This document shows positions 45,299 through 54,530 of a DNA stretch of 64,000 bases, one piece after another. The first letter of the stretch is position 1; each line of letters starts with the position of its first letter. Position numbers and translations under genes: made by a program. Where the stretch lies: positions 62,001-126,000 of the forward strand of contig NZ_JAAVXB010000012.1 of the NCBI RefSeq assembly GCF_012241385.1, written 5' to 3'. This DNA is from Solimonas marina. Lineage in GTDB: Bacteria; Pseudomonadota; Gammaproteobacteria; Nevskiales; Nevskiaceae. Under the pieces are notes generated by a model, which was not told the origin of the DNA, did not search any database, and worked only from the letters and a program-made list of their open reading frames with translations.

Positions 45299-46240
45299 AT
45301 GTCGTTTCACAATCCGCTGATTCCGCAACGCGCCGATCCGTGCATTTACCGCCACACGGATGGCTATTACTACTTCACCGCCTCGGTGCCCGAATACGAC
45401 CGCATCGAGCTGCGCCGCGCGGCGACGCTTGAGGCACTGCCGGCGGCGCCGACCGTCGACATCTGGCGCGCGCCGCCGAGCGGCGCGACGAGTTCGCTGA
45501 TCTGGGCGCCGGAGATCCACTACATCGACGGTGCGTGGTACGTCTATTTCGCGGCGGCGCCGTCGCGCGAGATCGTCGACGGCCTGTTCCAGCACCGCAT
45601 GTACGTGCTGCGCACGACCGCCGCCAACCCGCTCGACGGTCCGTGGGAGACGCTCGGCCGCGTCGACACCGGCCTCGACAGCTTCAGCCTCGACGCGACC
45701 AGCTTCGCGCACCGCGGGCAGCGCTACTACGTGTGGGCGCAGAAAGACCCGGCGATCACCGGCAACTCGAATCTGTACATCGCGCCGATGAAGACGCCGT
45801 GGCAGCTCGGCGCCACGCCGGTGATGCTGAGCAAGCCGGAGTTCGACTGGGAGATCCAGGGCTTCTGGGTCAACGAAGGGCCGTCGGTGCTGATCCGTCA
45901 CGGCAAGGTCTTCATCACCTATTCGGCGAGTGCCACCGACGAGCGTTACTGCATGGGCCTGCTGCAGGCGCCGGTCGACGCCGATCCGCTCGATCCGGCG
46001 AGCTGGACCAAGTCCGCGCAACCGGTGTTCGGCAGCTGCGCCGAGCGCGAGGTCTACGGCCCCGGCCACAACAGCTTCACGGTGTCGGCCGACGGCGGTA
46101 CTGACCTGATCGTTTATCACGCGCGCAACTACACGGAAATCGTCGGTGACCCGCTGTGGAATCCGGATCGCCATACCTGCGTGCAGGCGATCGACTGGAG
46201 CGCCGACGGCCAGCCGGTCTTCGGTCTGCCGCAACGCTGA
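45299..46240 (+). CDS. GH43 alpha-L-arabinofuranosidase, cytoplasmic (GH43_26-like)
   Basis: 313 residues without a signal peptide. Five-bladed propeller glycosidase: base Asp13 (RADPCIYRHTDGYYYFTASV), pKa-modulating Asp132 (LDATSF) and acid Glu193 (VNEGPSV), plus IWAPEIHYIDGAWYVYFAA. The pattern fits exo-1,5-alpha-L-arabinofuranosidases of this subfamily. It would release arabinose from oligomers brought in by the adjacent symporter. Confidence 0.88.
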   Translation: MSFHNPLIPQRADPCIYRHTDGYYYFTASVPEYDRIELRRAATLEALPAAPTVDIWRAPPSGATSSLIWAPEIHYIDGAWYVYFAAAPSREIVDGLFQHRMYVLRTTAANPLDGPWETLGRVDTGLDSFSLDATSFAHRGQRYYVWAQKDPAITGNSNLYIAPMKTPWQLGATPVMLSKPEFDWEIQGFWVNEGPSVLIRHGKVFITYSASATDERYCMGLLQAPVDADPLDPASWTKSAQPVFGSCAEREVYGPGHNSFTVSADGGTDLIVYHARNYTEIVGDPLWNPDRHTCVQAIDWSADGQPVFGLPQR

Positions 46241-46254
46241 GAAGGAGCACAACG

Positions 46255-47283
46255 ATGAAGATCCGCATGGCCTGGCCGGCCGCCGCAGCGGCCATCCTGG
46301 CGATCGTCGTCGCCGGCTGCGCCAACGCGGCGCCGCGCAGCGACGACGGCTACCGCGCCGACATCCACGTGCACGACCCGACGATGATCGAGGCGAACGG
46401 CACCTACTATCTGTTCGGCACCGGCGACGGCATCGAGGTGCACAGCTCCAAGGATCTGAAGACCTGGAAGGCCGAGCCGCGTGTGTTCGCGTCGCCGCCG
46501 GCGTGGACGCATGCGATCGTGCCCGATTACCAGGGCAGCATGTGGGCGCCGGACATCTCGTTCCATCACGGCCGCTACTATCTTTACTACTCGGTCTCGG
46601 CGATCGGCAAGAACACTTCGGCGATCGGCCTGGTGACCAACAAGACGCTCGATCCGGCGTCGCCGGACTATCACTGGGTCGATCACGGGCCGGTGATCCG
46701 CTCGATACCGTATCGCGATCTGTGGAACGCGATCGATCCGAACTTGGCGCTCGACGACGACGGCACGCCGTATCTGGTGTTCGGCTCGTTCTGGGGCGGC
46801 GTCAAGATGTTCCGCCTCGACGCCGCGCTCGACGCGCCGGCCGAGCCGCAGCAGTGGTATACGCTGGCCAAGCGCGAGCGCGACATCTTCGTCGACGATG
46901 CCGAGCCGGAACCGGCGGCGATCGAAGCGCCGTTCATCTTCCATCACAACGGCTGGTACTACCTGTTCGTTTCCTGGGACTACTGCTGCCGCGGCATCGA
47001 CAGCACGTACAAGATCGTGGTCGGCCGCAGCCGTTCGATCACCGGCCCGTATGTCGACCGCAGCGGCAAGGAAATGGCCCAGGGCGGTGGCACCATCGTG
47101 CTCAAGGGCAATGCCAACTATCCGGGCGTCGGCCACAACAGCGCCTACACCTTCGGTGGCCAGGACTATCTGGTCTTCCACGCCTACGACGAACACGACC
47201 ACGGCCAGTCCAAGCTCAAGGTCACGCCGATGCACTGGGACCATGACGGCTGGCCGCTGATCGACCCGCACGTACTCGACTGA
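46255..47283 (+). CDS. GH43 endo-arabinanase-type lipoprotein
   Basis: 342 residues from ATG 46255 with GAAGGAG upstream. Lipoprotein signal (AIVVAGC, Cys22). Single GH43 domain with Asp41 (HVHDPTMIEANGTYYLFGTG), Asp161 (NAIDPNLALDDDG) and Glu224 (IEAPFIFHHNGWYYLF), and the GVGHNSAY segment shared by endo-1,5-alpha-L-arabinanases. Attached to a membrane on the periplasmic or outer face. Last gene of the symporter-GH43-GH43 unit, closed by a clear terminator. Confidence 0.87.
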   Translation: MKIRMAWPAAAAAILAIVVAGCANAAPRSDDGYRADIHVHDPTMIEANGTYYLFGTGDGIEVHSSKDLKTWKAEPRVFASPPAWTHAIVPDYQGSMWAPDISFHHGRYYLYYSVSAIGKNTSAIGLVTNKTLDPASPDYHWVDHGPVIRSIPYRDLWNAIDPNLALDDDGTPYLVFGSFWGGVKMFRLDAALDAPAEPQQWYTLAKRERDIFVDDAEPEPAAIEAPFIFHHNGWYYLFVSWDYCCRGIDSTYKIVVGRSRSITGPYVDRSGKEMAQGGGTIVLKGNANYPGVGHNSAYTFGGQDYLVFHAYDEHDHGQSKLKVTPMHWDHDGWPLIDPHVLD

Positions 47284-47306
47284 CGGCCTTCGTTCGTCGA
47301 CTCCCG

Positions 47307-47340
47307 CCCGGCGGTGCGCATGGCCGCCGGGTTTTCTTTT
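47307..47340 (+). terminator. Intrinsic terminator after the GH43 gene
   Basis: CCCGGCGG (47307-47314) and CCGCCGGG (47324-47331) form an 8-bp stem followed directly by TTTTCTTTT. Ends the symporter-GH43-GH43 transcript. Confidence 0.88.
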
Positions 47341-47391
47341 GCGCGCCGCTGCGGCTAGATTGCCCGCATCCCCCATTCTCCGGAGTTGTGC

Positions 47392-48177
47392 GTGCAGGGT
47401 CTGCTCATCGTCGCGATCGTGCTGGCGATCATCATCGTCATCGCCGCGCAGCGGCTGCGCCGGCGCGATGATGCGGCGGTCGACGACGCGCGCTACGTCA
47501 CCAAGCCGGTGCTGCTGTCGGCGGCCGAGCGCGCATTCCTCAGCGCGCTCGAAAGCGCGGTCGCCGGGCAATACCGGATCTTCGCGATGGTTCGCGTCGC
47601 CGACGTACTCAGCGTCGAGGCCGTGAGTCGCGGACGCTGGCAGTCCGCGTTCAACCGCATCAACGCCAAGCACTTCGACTTCGTGATCTGCGAGCACGCC
47701 GAGCTGAGCCCGCGCATCGCGATCGAACTCAACGACGGCTCGCACCGGCGTGCTGACCGGCGCCGCCGTGACGATTTTCTGCGCAACGCCTGCCAGCAGG
47801 CCGGATTGCCGCTGCTCGAGGTGCCGGTCAGCAGCCGCTATCGCGCCGACGTGCTGCGCCGGCAGCTGCAGGCGCTGATCGACTTCGCGCCGGGCGACGC
47901 GCGGCGGCCCGCGCGCATCGAGCCACGCATCGAGCCGACGCCGAACGTGCCGGTCGTCGCGGATCGGCCGGCCGCCGCGCCCGAACCCGACGTGACGACG
48001 CTGCTCGTTGCGGCGGGCGCGACGGTAGCCGCCGAACCGCGCTGCCCGAAATGCGACGGCGAGGTGCAGCGCCGCCGCATCGATACCGGCCGGCTCGCCG
48101 GTCGCGAATTCTGGCTGTGCCGGGCGTTTCCGGTCTGCGCCGGCATGTTGCCGGTCGCCGCCGACACGGCGCCCTGA
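47392..48177 (+). CDS. DUF2726 protein with C-terminal zinc finger
   Basis: 261 residues from GTG 47392, GGAG six bases upstream. One N-terminal membrane helix (about 3-20), then a DUF2726 domain (about 40-165: VLLSAAERAFLSALESAV ... [35 protein letters not shown]), which has nuclease-like E-L-x-D features. A linker and a C4 zinc finger follow (CPKCDGEVQRRRIDTGR ... LCRAFPVC) of topoisomerase type. Function unknown; the domain set suggests nucleic-acid processing at the membrane. It is isolated between terminators and is probably not part of arabinan use. Confidence 0.8.
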   Translation: MQGLLIVAIVLAIIIVIAAQRLRRRDDAAVDDARYVTKPVLLSAAERAFLSALESAVAGQYRIFAMVRVADVLSVEAVSRGRWQSAFNRINAKHFDFVICEHAELSPRIAIELNDGSHRRADRRRRDDFLRNACQQAGLPLLEVPVSSRYRADVLRRQLQALIDFAPGDARRPARIEPRIEPTPNVPVVADRPAAAPEPDVTTLLVAAGATVAAEPRCPKCDGEVQRRRIDTGRLAGREFWLCRAFPVCAGMLPVAADTAP

Positions 48178-48197
48178 GCACGGCGCGGCCGGGCACG

Positions 48198-48229
48198 AAA
48201 AAGGCCACCCGCCGCAACGACGGGTGGCC
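48198..48229 (-). terminator. Intrinsic terminator after the GH51 gene
   Basis: On the minus strand GGCCACCCG and CGGGTGGCC form a 9-bp stem (48203-48211/48221-48229) followed by TTTTT. It ends the minus-strand GH51 transcript and lies 20 bases after the DUF2726 stop. Confidence 0.87.
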
Positions 48230-48250
48230 CGCGCGCAATGCGCTGCGGCG

Positions 48251-49813
48251 TCAGTGCAGCTCGAGTACGACGACCGACTTTGCCGGCAGCTCGGCCGACA
48301 GCCGGCCGCTGCGGATCTTCGCGCCGTCGAACGCGGTCGGCACCAGCTTGTCGGGCTCGGCGAAGGTGTTCATCGCGTTCATCGTCTTCGCCGTCAGGAT
48401 CCTGCCGCTGACGCGTCGTGCGGCTGTGCCGTCGAGCTTGATCGATACCGGCGCGGCGTGCTCGGGGTCGAGATTGGCGAGCGCGATATAGACCTGGCCG
48501 TCCTTGCCGCGTGCGGCAGCGCTGCTGATCTGCGGCACGCTCCAGTCGCCGTGTCGATAGATCGGCGATTCGACGTCGAGCGGCAGGTGCGTGGCGTCCA
48601 TGAACGGCTTGTACATCATGAACACGTGATAGGTCGGCGTCAGTACCATCCTGTCACCCTGCGTGAAGATCATCGCCTGCAGCACGTTGACCATCTGCGC
48701 GATGTTGGCCATGCGCACGCGGTCGGTGTGATGCTGGAAGATGTTCAGGTGGATCGCCGCGACCAGCGCGTCGCGCAAAGTGTTCTGCTGCTGCAGGAAG
48801 CCGGGGTTGGTGCCCGGCGTCGGCAGATACCAGGTGCCCCATTCGTCGACCACCAGCGCGACTTTCTTGTCCGGATCGTATTTGTCCATGATCGCGCTGT
48901 GCCGGGTGATCAGCTCGTCCATGTAATGGGCTTTCTGCATGGTCTCGGCCCAGTCGTTCTCGTCGAAGTCGGTGGCCGATTTCTTGTGCTCGAAGTTGCC
49001 GGGGATCGTGTAGTAGTGCAGCGACAGACCGTCCATGAACTTGCCGGCGACCTTCATCATCACGTCGGTCCAGTGATAGTCGTCGACGTTGGCGCCGGGC
49101 GCGATCTTGTCGATGTGCTGCGTCGCCGGACTCTTCACGAAGGTCTGGTAGCGGCGGTACAGATCGGCCGCGTATTCGGGACGCATGTTGCCGCCGCAGC
49201 CCCAGAGCTCGTTACCGATGCCGAAGTACGGCAGCTGCCAGGGCTGGTCGCGGCCGTTGGCGCGGCGTTCGTTGGCGAGTGTCGATTGCGTCGGCGAGGT
49301 CATGTACTCGACCCAGCTCGCCATTTCCTCGGGCGGCGCGTCGCCGACGTTGCCGGCGACGTAGGCCTGCGCGCCGATCAGTTCGGCGAAGTTCATGAAC
49401 TCGTGCGTGCCGAACGCGTTGCTTTCGGTGACGCCGCCCCAATGCGTGTTGACGCGCACCGGACGCCGATCGCGCGGTCCGACGCCCTCGCGCCAGTGGT
49501 ATTCGTCGGCGAAGCAGCCGCCGGGCCAGCGCACCACCGGCACGTCGAGCTTGCGCAGGGCGTCGACGACATCCTTGCGGTAGCCGTCGACGTTCGGGAT
49601 CTTCGAGTCCTCGCCGACCCAGACGCCGCCGTAGATGCCGGTGCCGAGGTGCTCGGCGAACTGCCCGAACAGATTGCGGCTGACGTGGCCGCCCGGTTCG
49701 TCGGCGTGCAGTTCCATCGGCACCGTCGCCGGCGCCGCCGCGGCGGCGCCGGCGACGGTGGCCGCCAGCACGGCGGCGAGGCGGGTGACGCGGGTGATCG
49801 TTGCAAGGGCCAT
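48251..49813 (-). CDS. GH51 alpha-L-arabinofuranosidase, exported
   Basis: 520 residues from ATG 49813 (AGGA upstream); the ATG at 49837 is a longer alternative. Sec-type signal peptide ending AAAAAPA. Catalytic residues Glu202 ([25 protein letters not shown]) as acid/base and Glu324 (VVDEWGTWY) as nucleophile, with [24 protein letters not shown] and [15 protein letters not shown] typical of GH51. Most GH51 enzymes are cytoplasmic, so export is worth noting. It probably debranches arabinan or arabinoxylan in the periplasm. Downstream of the first TonB receptor, separated from it by a terminator. Confidence 0.93.
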   Translation of the reverse strand: MALATITRVTRLAAVLAATVAGAAAAAPATVPMELHADEPGGHVSRNLFGQFAEHLGTGIYGGVWVGEDSKIPNVDGYRKDVVDALRKLDVPVVRWPGGCFADEYHWREGVGPRDRRPVRVNTHWGGVTESNAFGTHEFMNFAELIGAQAYVAGNVGDAPPEEMASWVEYMTSPTQSTLANERRANGRDQPWQLPYFGIGNELWGCGGNMRPEYAADLYRRYQTFVKSPATQHIDKIAPGANVDDYHWTDVMMKVAGKFMDGLSLHYYTIPGNFEHKKSATDFDENDWAETMQKAHYMDELITRHSAIMDKYDPDKKVALVVDEWGTWYLPTPGTNPGFLQQQNTLRDALVAAIHLNIFQHHTDRVRMANIAQMVNVLQAMIFTQGDRMVLTPTYHVFMMYKPFMDATHLPLDVESPIYRHGDWSVPQISSAAARGKDGQVYIALANLDPEHAAPVSIKLDGTAARRVSGRILTAKTMNAMNTFAEPDKLVPTAFDGAKIRSGRLSAELPAKSVVVLELH

Positions 49814-49882
49814 CGTCGATTTCCTGGCTGTCGTCATCGAACGGGGTCCCGGCGCGCTTGGTCGCGCCGTGACCCGGAATAG

Positions 49883-49909
49883 AAAAGACCTCCGAGATCG
49901 CCGGAGGTC
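49883..49909 (-). terminator. Intrinsic terminator between TonB receptor 1 and GH51
   Basis: On the minus strand GACCTCCG-N7-CGGAGGTC (49887-49909) is followed by TTTTC. It lies 13 bases after the receptor stop, so GH51 is expressed either by read-through or from its own promoter in the 69 bases that follow. Confidence 0.8.
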
Positions 49910-49922
49910 AGGGGAGAGACCG

Positions 49923-52655
49923 TCAGAAACGGAAGCGCATGCCGGCGGTGAACGTGCGTTCGAGCCGTGCGGTGTCACGCGGGAATTGATACGAGTTGCC
50001 GAAGTAGGTCTGCGAGACTTCGCGCATCAGGTTGGTGCCTTCCAGCGAAACGGTGAAGTGCTCGCTGATGTCGTAACTGACCTGCGCGTCGAGGTTGTCG
50101 GACGGCTTGATGTCGATCTCCTGCGGCTGATCGCCGCCGGGGTCGTAGGCCGACACGTACTTGCTGCGCCAGTTGTAGGCGACGCGCGCCGAGAAGCCGT
50201 ATTTCTCGTACATCAGGATCGCGTTGTAGGCGCGCTTGGAAACGTTGACCAGGTCCTGGTCGACGCCTTCCGGCGACTCGGTCTGCGCGCTGATGAACGT
50301 GGCGTTGAGCTGCGTGCCGAAGCCCGACATCCAGCCCGGCAGCATGTCGAAGAACTGCACGTACTGCAGCTCGACGCCCTTGAGCGTGCCGTGCCCGGTG
50401 TTCTGCGGCATGCTGACGTTGTAGTCGGTGCCGTCGATCGTCTCGGTGCTCGAATAGGTCTGGATGTAGCCCTTGATGCCGCGGTAGAACGTCGTTGCCG
50501 CCAGTTCGCCGCCCGGTGCGAAATACCACTCGAGCGAGATGTCGACATTGTTCGACTTCACCGCATCGAGGTCGGGGTTGCCGCCACTGCCGGTCGCTGG
50601 CACGGTCGCCGTCGCCTGGTACAGCGTCAGCTGCGGGTTGAGGTTGGCGAAGCTCGGCCGCGTGATGGTGCGGCCGTAGGCACCACGCAAGAACAGGTCC
50701 GGCGTGAACTTCAGGCGCGCATTGAGCGTCGGCAGGACTTCGGTGTCGTGCTTGTCGATCGACACGGGCGCGGTGTCGCCGGTATCGCCGTCGATCTGCG
50801 TGCCGCGCAGCGTCGAATTCAGGCGCACGACGCGCGCGCCAACGAAGCCGTCGAGTGGCAGGCTGCCGACGTCGAACAGATAGTGCGCCTGCGCGTAGAA
50901 CGCGTAGTTGTCCTCGCGGTCGTTGAAATACAGGGATGGGTCGGCGGCCGGCGTGCCGGTGTCGTAACCCATCGCCGAGCGGATTTCGTCGGAGTTCTGC
51001 ATGATGAAATCACGGTCGGCGACGGTCCATTGCCGCGTCGACATGTCGCGTGCGCCGTCGAGCAGATTGTTCGGCGTGGTCGCGGCCAGGCCCGGAATGC
51101 TGTCGACGTAGACCAGCTCGCCGTCGCTGCGGTTGTTGGTCTTGCCGCCGGAGTTCTCGCCGACATTGGTCGCCATGCGGCGGCTGAAGCGCAGGCCGGC
51201 ATCAAATTTATCCACCGGACCGAAGTTCAGATGAAAGGTGCTGTCGCCCTTCCAGGCCCACTCGCTGCCGCGCTGATGGCTCCAGTCGTCGTAGTACTGA
51301 TGAACCCAGTAGTTCGACGAGTCGGTCAGGTCGAAAGCCGAGCCGTCGGCGTTGCGTACGGTGGCGTCGGCGGCGCCGCCGTTGGAGAAGTTCATCGTGA
51401 TGTCCGGCGCGATGAACGCGGTATCGACGATGAAATCGCGATTGTCGGCCGACGAATACGTGTGCGTCAGCTCGCTCGAGAGCTTCATGCTGTCGTTCTC
51501 CCAGAGCCCGCCGAGCGAGCCCTGGAAGGTGTCGGAGCTGTTGCGATAGCCCTGATTGCTGGTCAGTGTGAACAGATTCGTCGCTTCCATGGTCTGCGCG
51601 ACGTTGGTGTCGCCGCGTAGCGTGACGTCGACGACGTTCGACGAGTCGACGAGCACCGGCAGCGGAATCCAGTAGTTCGCCTGGCGGCGTTCGTCATAGC
51701 CGATCGCCAGACCGTCGAAGTACAGCTCGGTGTTGTCGTTCGGCCGCCACTGCAGCGAGATGTTGCCGGAACGGCGGTCGCGGTCGCCGATGTTGTAGAT
51801 CGCACCCATCGTCTCCGGACGATAGATTTCCTGGCCCGGATTGGCCGGATTGTCGACCAGATCGGAGATGAAGTTGAACGTGCTGCTTTCCTGGTAGCGG
51901 CGGCGCTGGTACGAGTAGCTCGCCAGTGCGCCGAACTCGCCCCAGTCGTTCTTCCAGCGGTTGCTGACGGTCAGGCTGCCGACCGGGTCGTACTTGTCGG
52001 CCTGCTCGCTGTAGACCTCGCGCAGGCCGCCGGCCACTTTCAGGCCCGGTTCGAAGTCGAACGGGCGATGCAGGCGCACGTCGATGGTGCCGGCGATGCC
52101 GCCTTCGGGCTGTTCGGCGGTCATCGTCTTGTAGACGTCGACGCGCTGCAGCAGGTCGGCGGGGATGTCGGCCAGCGAGATCGAGCGACCGGTGGTCGTG
52201 AACACGTCGCGGCCGTTGAGCGTGGTGACGACGTCGGGCAGGCCGCGGATCAGTACCGTGCTGACTTCGCCGTTGGCACGTTCCACCTGCACGCCGGTGA
52301 CGCGCTGCAATGCCGCAGCGACGCTGTTGTCGGGCAGCTTGCCGATGTCTTCGGCGACGATCGAATCGATGATTTCCTGAGAGTTGCGCTTGATCCCGAT
52401 CGCGCTCTCGACGCTGCTGCGCACACCGTGAACGACGACTTCGGCGATGCCGGCATCATCGGCGCTGCCGGGTGGCGTGCACAGGGCGTTCGGATCGTTT
52501 GCCGTCGGACAGACGGCCGGGGATTGCGCCGGCGTCGCGGCGGCGGTGTCCTGCGCGGCGGCGCTCTGTGCGATCGCCATCGCGATCGCTGTCAGCGAGG
52601 TGCCCAGGATCATCCGCGGTGCGGAGGCACGGCGGCGCATCGAGCCAACTTTCAT
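49923..52655 (-). CDS. TonB-dependent receptor 1 (Xanthomonas/Caulobacter type)
   Basis: 910 residues; ATG 52655 has GAGGAGG upstream. Signal peptide (about 1-34, ending SAAAQ), a Pro/Ala/Asp linker, a plug domain ([65 protein letters not shown]), then a 22-strand barrel ending FTAGMRFRF with terminal Phe. The plug words are those of the TonB-Xanth-Caul group that imports plant-derived oligosaccharides. No SusD-like partner is nearby. Predicted outer membrane importer for arabinan fragments. Confidence 0.93.
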   Translation of the reverse strand: MKVGSMRRRASAPRMILGTSLTAIAMAIAQSAAAQDTAAATPAQSPAVCPTANDPNALCTPPGSADDAGIAEVVVHGVRSSVESAIGIKRNSQEIIDSIVAEDIGKLPDNSVAAALQRVTGVQVERANGEVSTVLIRGLPDVVTTLNGRDVFTTTGRSISLADIPADLLQRVDVYKTMTAEQPEGGIAGTIDVRLHRPFDFEPGLKVAGGLREVYSEQADKYDPVGSLTVSNRWKNDWGEFGALASYSYQRRRYQESSTFNFISDLVDNPANPGQEIYRPETMGAIYNIGDRDRRSGNISLQWRPNDNTELYFDGLAIGYDERRQANYWIPLPVLVDSSNVVDVTLRGDTNVAQTMEATNLFTLTSNQGYRNSSDTFQGSLGGLWENDSMKLSSELTHTYSSADNRDFIVDTAFIAPDITMNFSNGGAADATVRNADGSAFDLTDSSNYWVHQYYDDWSHQRGSEWAWKGDSTFHLNFGPVDKFDAGLRFSRRMATNVGENSGGKTNNRSDGELVYVDSIPGLAATTPNNLLDGARDMSTRQWTVADRDFIMQNSDEIRSAMGYDTGTPAADPSLYFNDREDNYAFYAQAHYLFDVGSLPLDGFVGARVVRLNSTLRGTQIDGDTGDTAPVSIDKHDTEVLPTLNARLKFTPDLFLRGAYGRTITRPSFANLNPQLTLYQATATVPATGSGGNPDLDAVKSNNVDISLEWYFAPGGELAATTFYRGIKGYIQTYSSTETIDGTDYNVSMPQNTGHGTLKGVELQYVQFFDMLPGWMSGFGTQLNATFISAQTESPEGVDQDLVNVSKRAYNAILMYEKYGFSARVAYNWRSKYVSAYDPGGDQPQEIDIKPSDNLDAQVSYDISEHFTVSLEGTNLMREVSQTYFGNSYQFPRDTARLERTFTAGMRFRF

Positions 52656-52776
52656 CGGTACTCCTCCTCTCTAGGTCGAACAGCCTGGCGATGTCGCGGG
52701 ACGCCGCTGGCTGGATTTTTATGACGGATGGGCGCTGCCCTCCGTCTTTAGATGGGCGCCAGAGTAGAGAGGGAAC

Positions 52777-52797
52777 AGATAACTGTCTAATGAATTA
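52777..52797 (-). promoter_or_regulatory. Conserved promoter element upstream of TonB receptor 1
   Basis: A 21-bp word (plus-strand core GTCTAATGAATTA preceded by AGATAACT) is 20/21 identical to 57617-57637 upstream of receptor 2. Both lie 110-125 bases before their receptor starts. Read on the minus strand it contains TTAGAC, with TACTCT 18 bases further on, which could be -35/-10 elements; it could equally be an operator. Confidence 0.65.
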
Positions 52798-52857
52798 CAG
52801 CGTTAATCTGATGTCATGTTTTATATCGGATGTCGCGCGTGGCCTGGCGGCGGCCGC

Positions 52858-52882
52858 AAAAAAAGCCCGCCTTGCGGCGGGC
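52858..52882 (-). terminator. Intrinsic terminator after the GH43 lipoprotein gene
   Basis: On the minus strand GCCCGCC-GCAA-GGCGGGC (52865-52882) is followed by seven T. It ends the receptor 2-GH43 transcript upstream of the receptor 1 promoter. Confidence 0.9.
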
Positions 52883-52893
52883 TCTTTCGGGAC

Positions 52894-54414
52894 TCAGTCG
52901 CTGAGTTTCTTGCCCCAGATCGCGAGGCCACCGGCGTTCATGCCGGTCAGCAGAATCGTCGACGGGATGTAGTGCTCCCAGTCGCGACCGCGTTCGACGT
53001 AGAGCTTGTCGACGTATTCGCCGCCGTACCAGTGCAGCTCCAGCCACGGCGGATCGTACGACCAGGTGTTGTCGACATCGCCGTTGATGGTGCCGGCGGC
53101 ATCGAGCGTAGTCGTGAACGCGACGTTGAGCTCCGGATCGGTCTGCTCGGCCTCGTAGCCGGGCACGATCTCGCTGAGCTGGCGCGACAGCACGATCTCG
53201 TCGTAGGTGCCGGCCAGTTCGTCGGCGCTGATCGTCGTCTGCGCAACGCCGGCATAGCGCTCCGGCGAGGCGATCGGCCAGCCGTCCTCGGTCCAGTGCA
53301 GCTTGCGCACGTGCAGCACCATGTACGCCGGCGCCACCGACGGTCGGCCCTGATGGGCGATGAACCAGTTGCCGTCGCCGTCGCTGAACGTCGAGTTGTG
53401 CGCGACGCCCTGCCAGCCGCCGTGATCGGTGAACTGGTATGGCGCGATGATCATCGGCCCGTGGTCGACGGCCTCGTTCATGTCGACGCCGTTGAAGTCG
53501 TAGAACGGCCCTTGCGGCGAATCGGCGCGGCCGACGCGGACGTTGTACATGGTCGACAGCCAGTCGTAGGACTGGAACAGGTAGTACTTCTTGAACGTCG
53601 GGTTGTAGATGACCTCCGGCGCTTCGAGATTGCCGTTGACGTTCCAGTTGCCGTTGCTGTCCTGCGTGAAGCCGCGATAGGCGACGCGCACGCCGATGTC
53701 GCCGGCGGTCTTGGCCAGACCGGTATCCGGATCGAGCTGCAGCGTGTAGATGCCGTCCCACGCCGAGCCGTAGTAGAACCACTGATCGCCGTCGGGCGTG
53801 GTGACGACGGTCGGGTCGATGGCGTTGGTCTGCCGCGTGTCGTCGGCCTGCGAGGTGACGACCAGGCCGCGCTCGGTCCACGGGCCGGTCGGCGATGACG
53901 ACACCGCCAGCCCGATCGCCGACAGCCGCCCGACGTCGGATGCCAGCGCGTAGTAGAGCCGATACTCGCTGCCGTGCTTTTCGATGTACGGCGCCCAGAC
54001 GCTCTGGTTGGGCGTGCCGCCGTGGGCGGTGATGAAATCGGCCGCCATCTGTGGCAGGCCGTCGAACGCGGTGCCGAGGTATTTCCATTCGATCAGGTCG
54101 GCCGAGCGGCGCACCTGGATGCCGACCGGCGGCGTGCCGCCGTACATCACGTCGGTCGAGTACGCGTAGTAGTCGCCGTCGTCGGCCTTGATGATCGACG
54201 GATCGTGGACGTTGTACGGCCCCCACTCGTCGCTCTGCGTGCGCACGTCGGGGTAGGTGTCGGCGATATCGTCGATGCTGAAGCTTTCGCTGCTCGACGA
54301 ACTGCTGTCGGTCGGCCAGTCGCCGCCGCCGGTGGCGCCGGTATTGTCGCAGCCGGCGATCGTCAGCGTCAGCATCATCGCGGCGAGCGCGCTCAGGTAG
54401 CGTTTGCGGTACAT
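52894..54414 (-). CDS. GH43 endo-arabinanase-type lipoprotein with C-terminal accessory domain
   Basis: 506 residues from ATG 54414 (GGAGGAG upstream). Lipoprotein signal TIAGC, Cys22, then a Ser-rich linker. GH43 domain with Asp71 (NVHDPSIIKADDGDYYAYSTD), Asp200 (NAIDPTVV) and Glu264 (NLEAPEVIY), and GVAHNSTFSD. A C-terminal domain of about 95 residues (EIVLSRQLSEIVPGYEAE ... HYIPSTILLTGMNAGG) of the type found in longer endo-arabinanases. Likely acts at the cell surface or periplasm together with TonB receptor 2, the gene before it. Confidence 0.88.
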   Translation of the reverse strand: MYRKRYLSALAAMMLTLTIAGCDNTGATGGGDWPTDSSSSSSESFSIDDIADTYPDVRTQSDEWGPYNVHDPSIIKADDGDYYAYSTDVMYGGTPPVGIQVRRSADLIEWKYLGTAFDGLPQMAADFITAHGGTPNQSVWAPYIEKHGSEYRLYYALASDVGRLSAIGLAVSSSPTGPWTERGLVVTSQADDTRQTNAIDPTVVTTPDGDQWFYYGSAWDGIYTLQLDPDTGLAKTAGDIGVRVAYRGFTQDSNGNWNVNGNLEAPEVIYNPTFKKYYLFQSYDWLSTMYNVRVGRADSPQGPFYDFNGVDMNEAVDHGPMIIAPYQFTDHGGWQGVAHNSTFSDGDGNWFIAHQGRPSVAPAYMVLHVRKLHWTEDGWPIASPERYAGVAQTTISADELAGTYDEIVLSRQLSEIVPGYEAEQTDPELNVAFTTTLDAAGTINGDVDNTWSYDPPWLELHWYGGEYVDKLYVERGRDWEHYIPSTILLTGMNAGGLAIWGKKLSD

Positions 54415-54434
54415 CGGTTCTCCTCCCTCAGGTG

Positions 54435-54523
54435 GACCGCAGCGACGCGCGCCTGGCGGCGCCCTGCGGTCGGGATCTGTCGTGCCGGAAGCGGCCTGCG
54501 GCGTCGCGAGGGCCGCCGCAGGC
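54435..54523 (-). repeat. Two strong hairpins in the TonB receptor 2/GH43 intercistronic gap
   Basis: GCCTGCGGCG/CGCCGCAGGC (54494-54503/54514-54523, 10 bp, perfect) lies just after the receptor stop, and GACCGCAG/CTGCGGTC (54435-54442/54464-54471) follows. Neither has a U tract. They could stabilise the receptor message relative to the GH43 part. Confidence 0.5.
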
Positions 54524-54530
54524 CCGGCGT

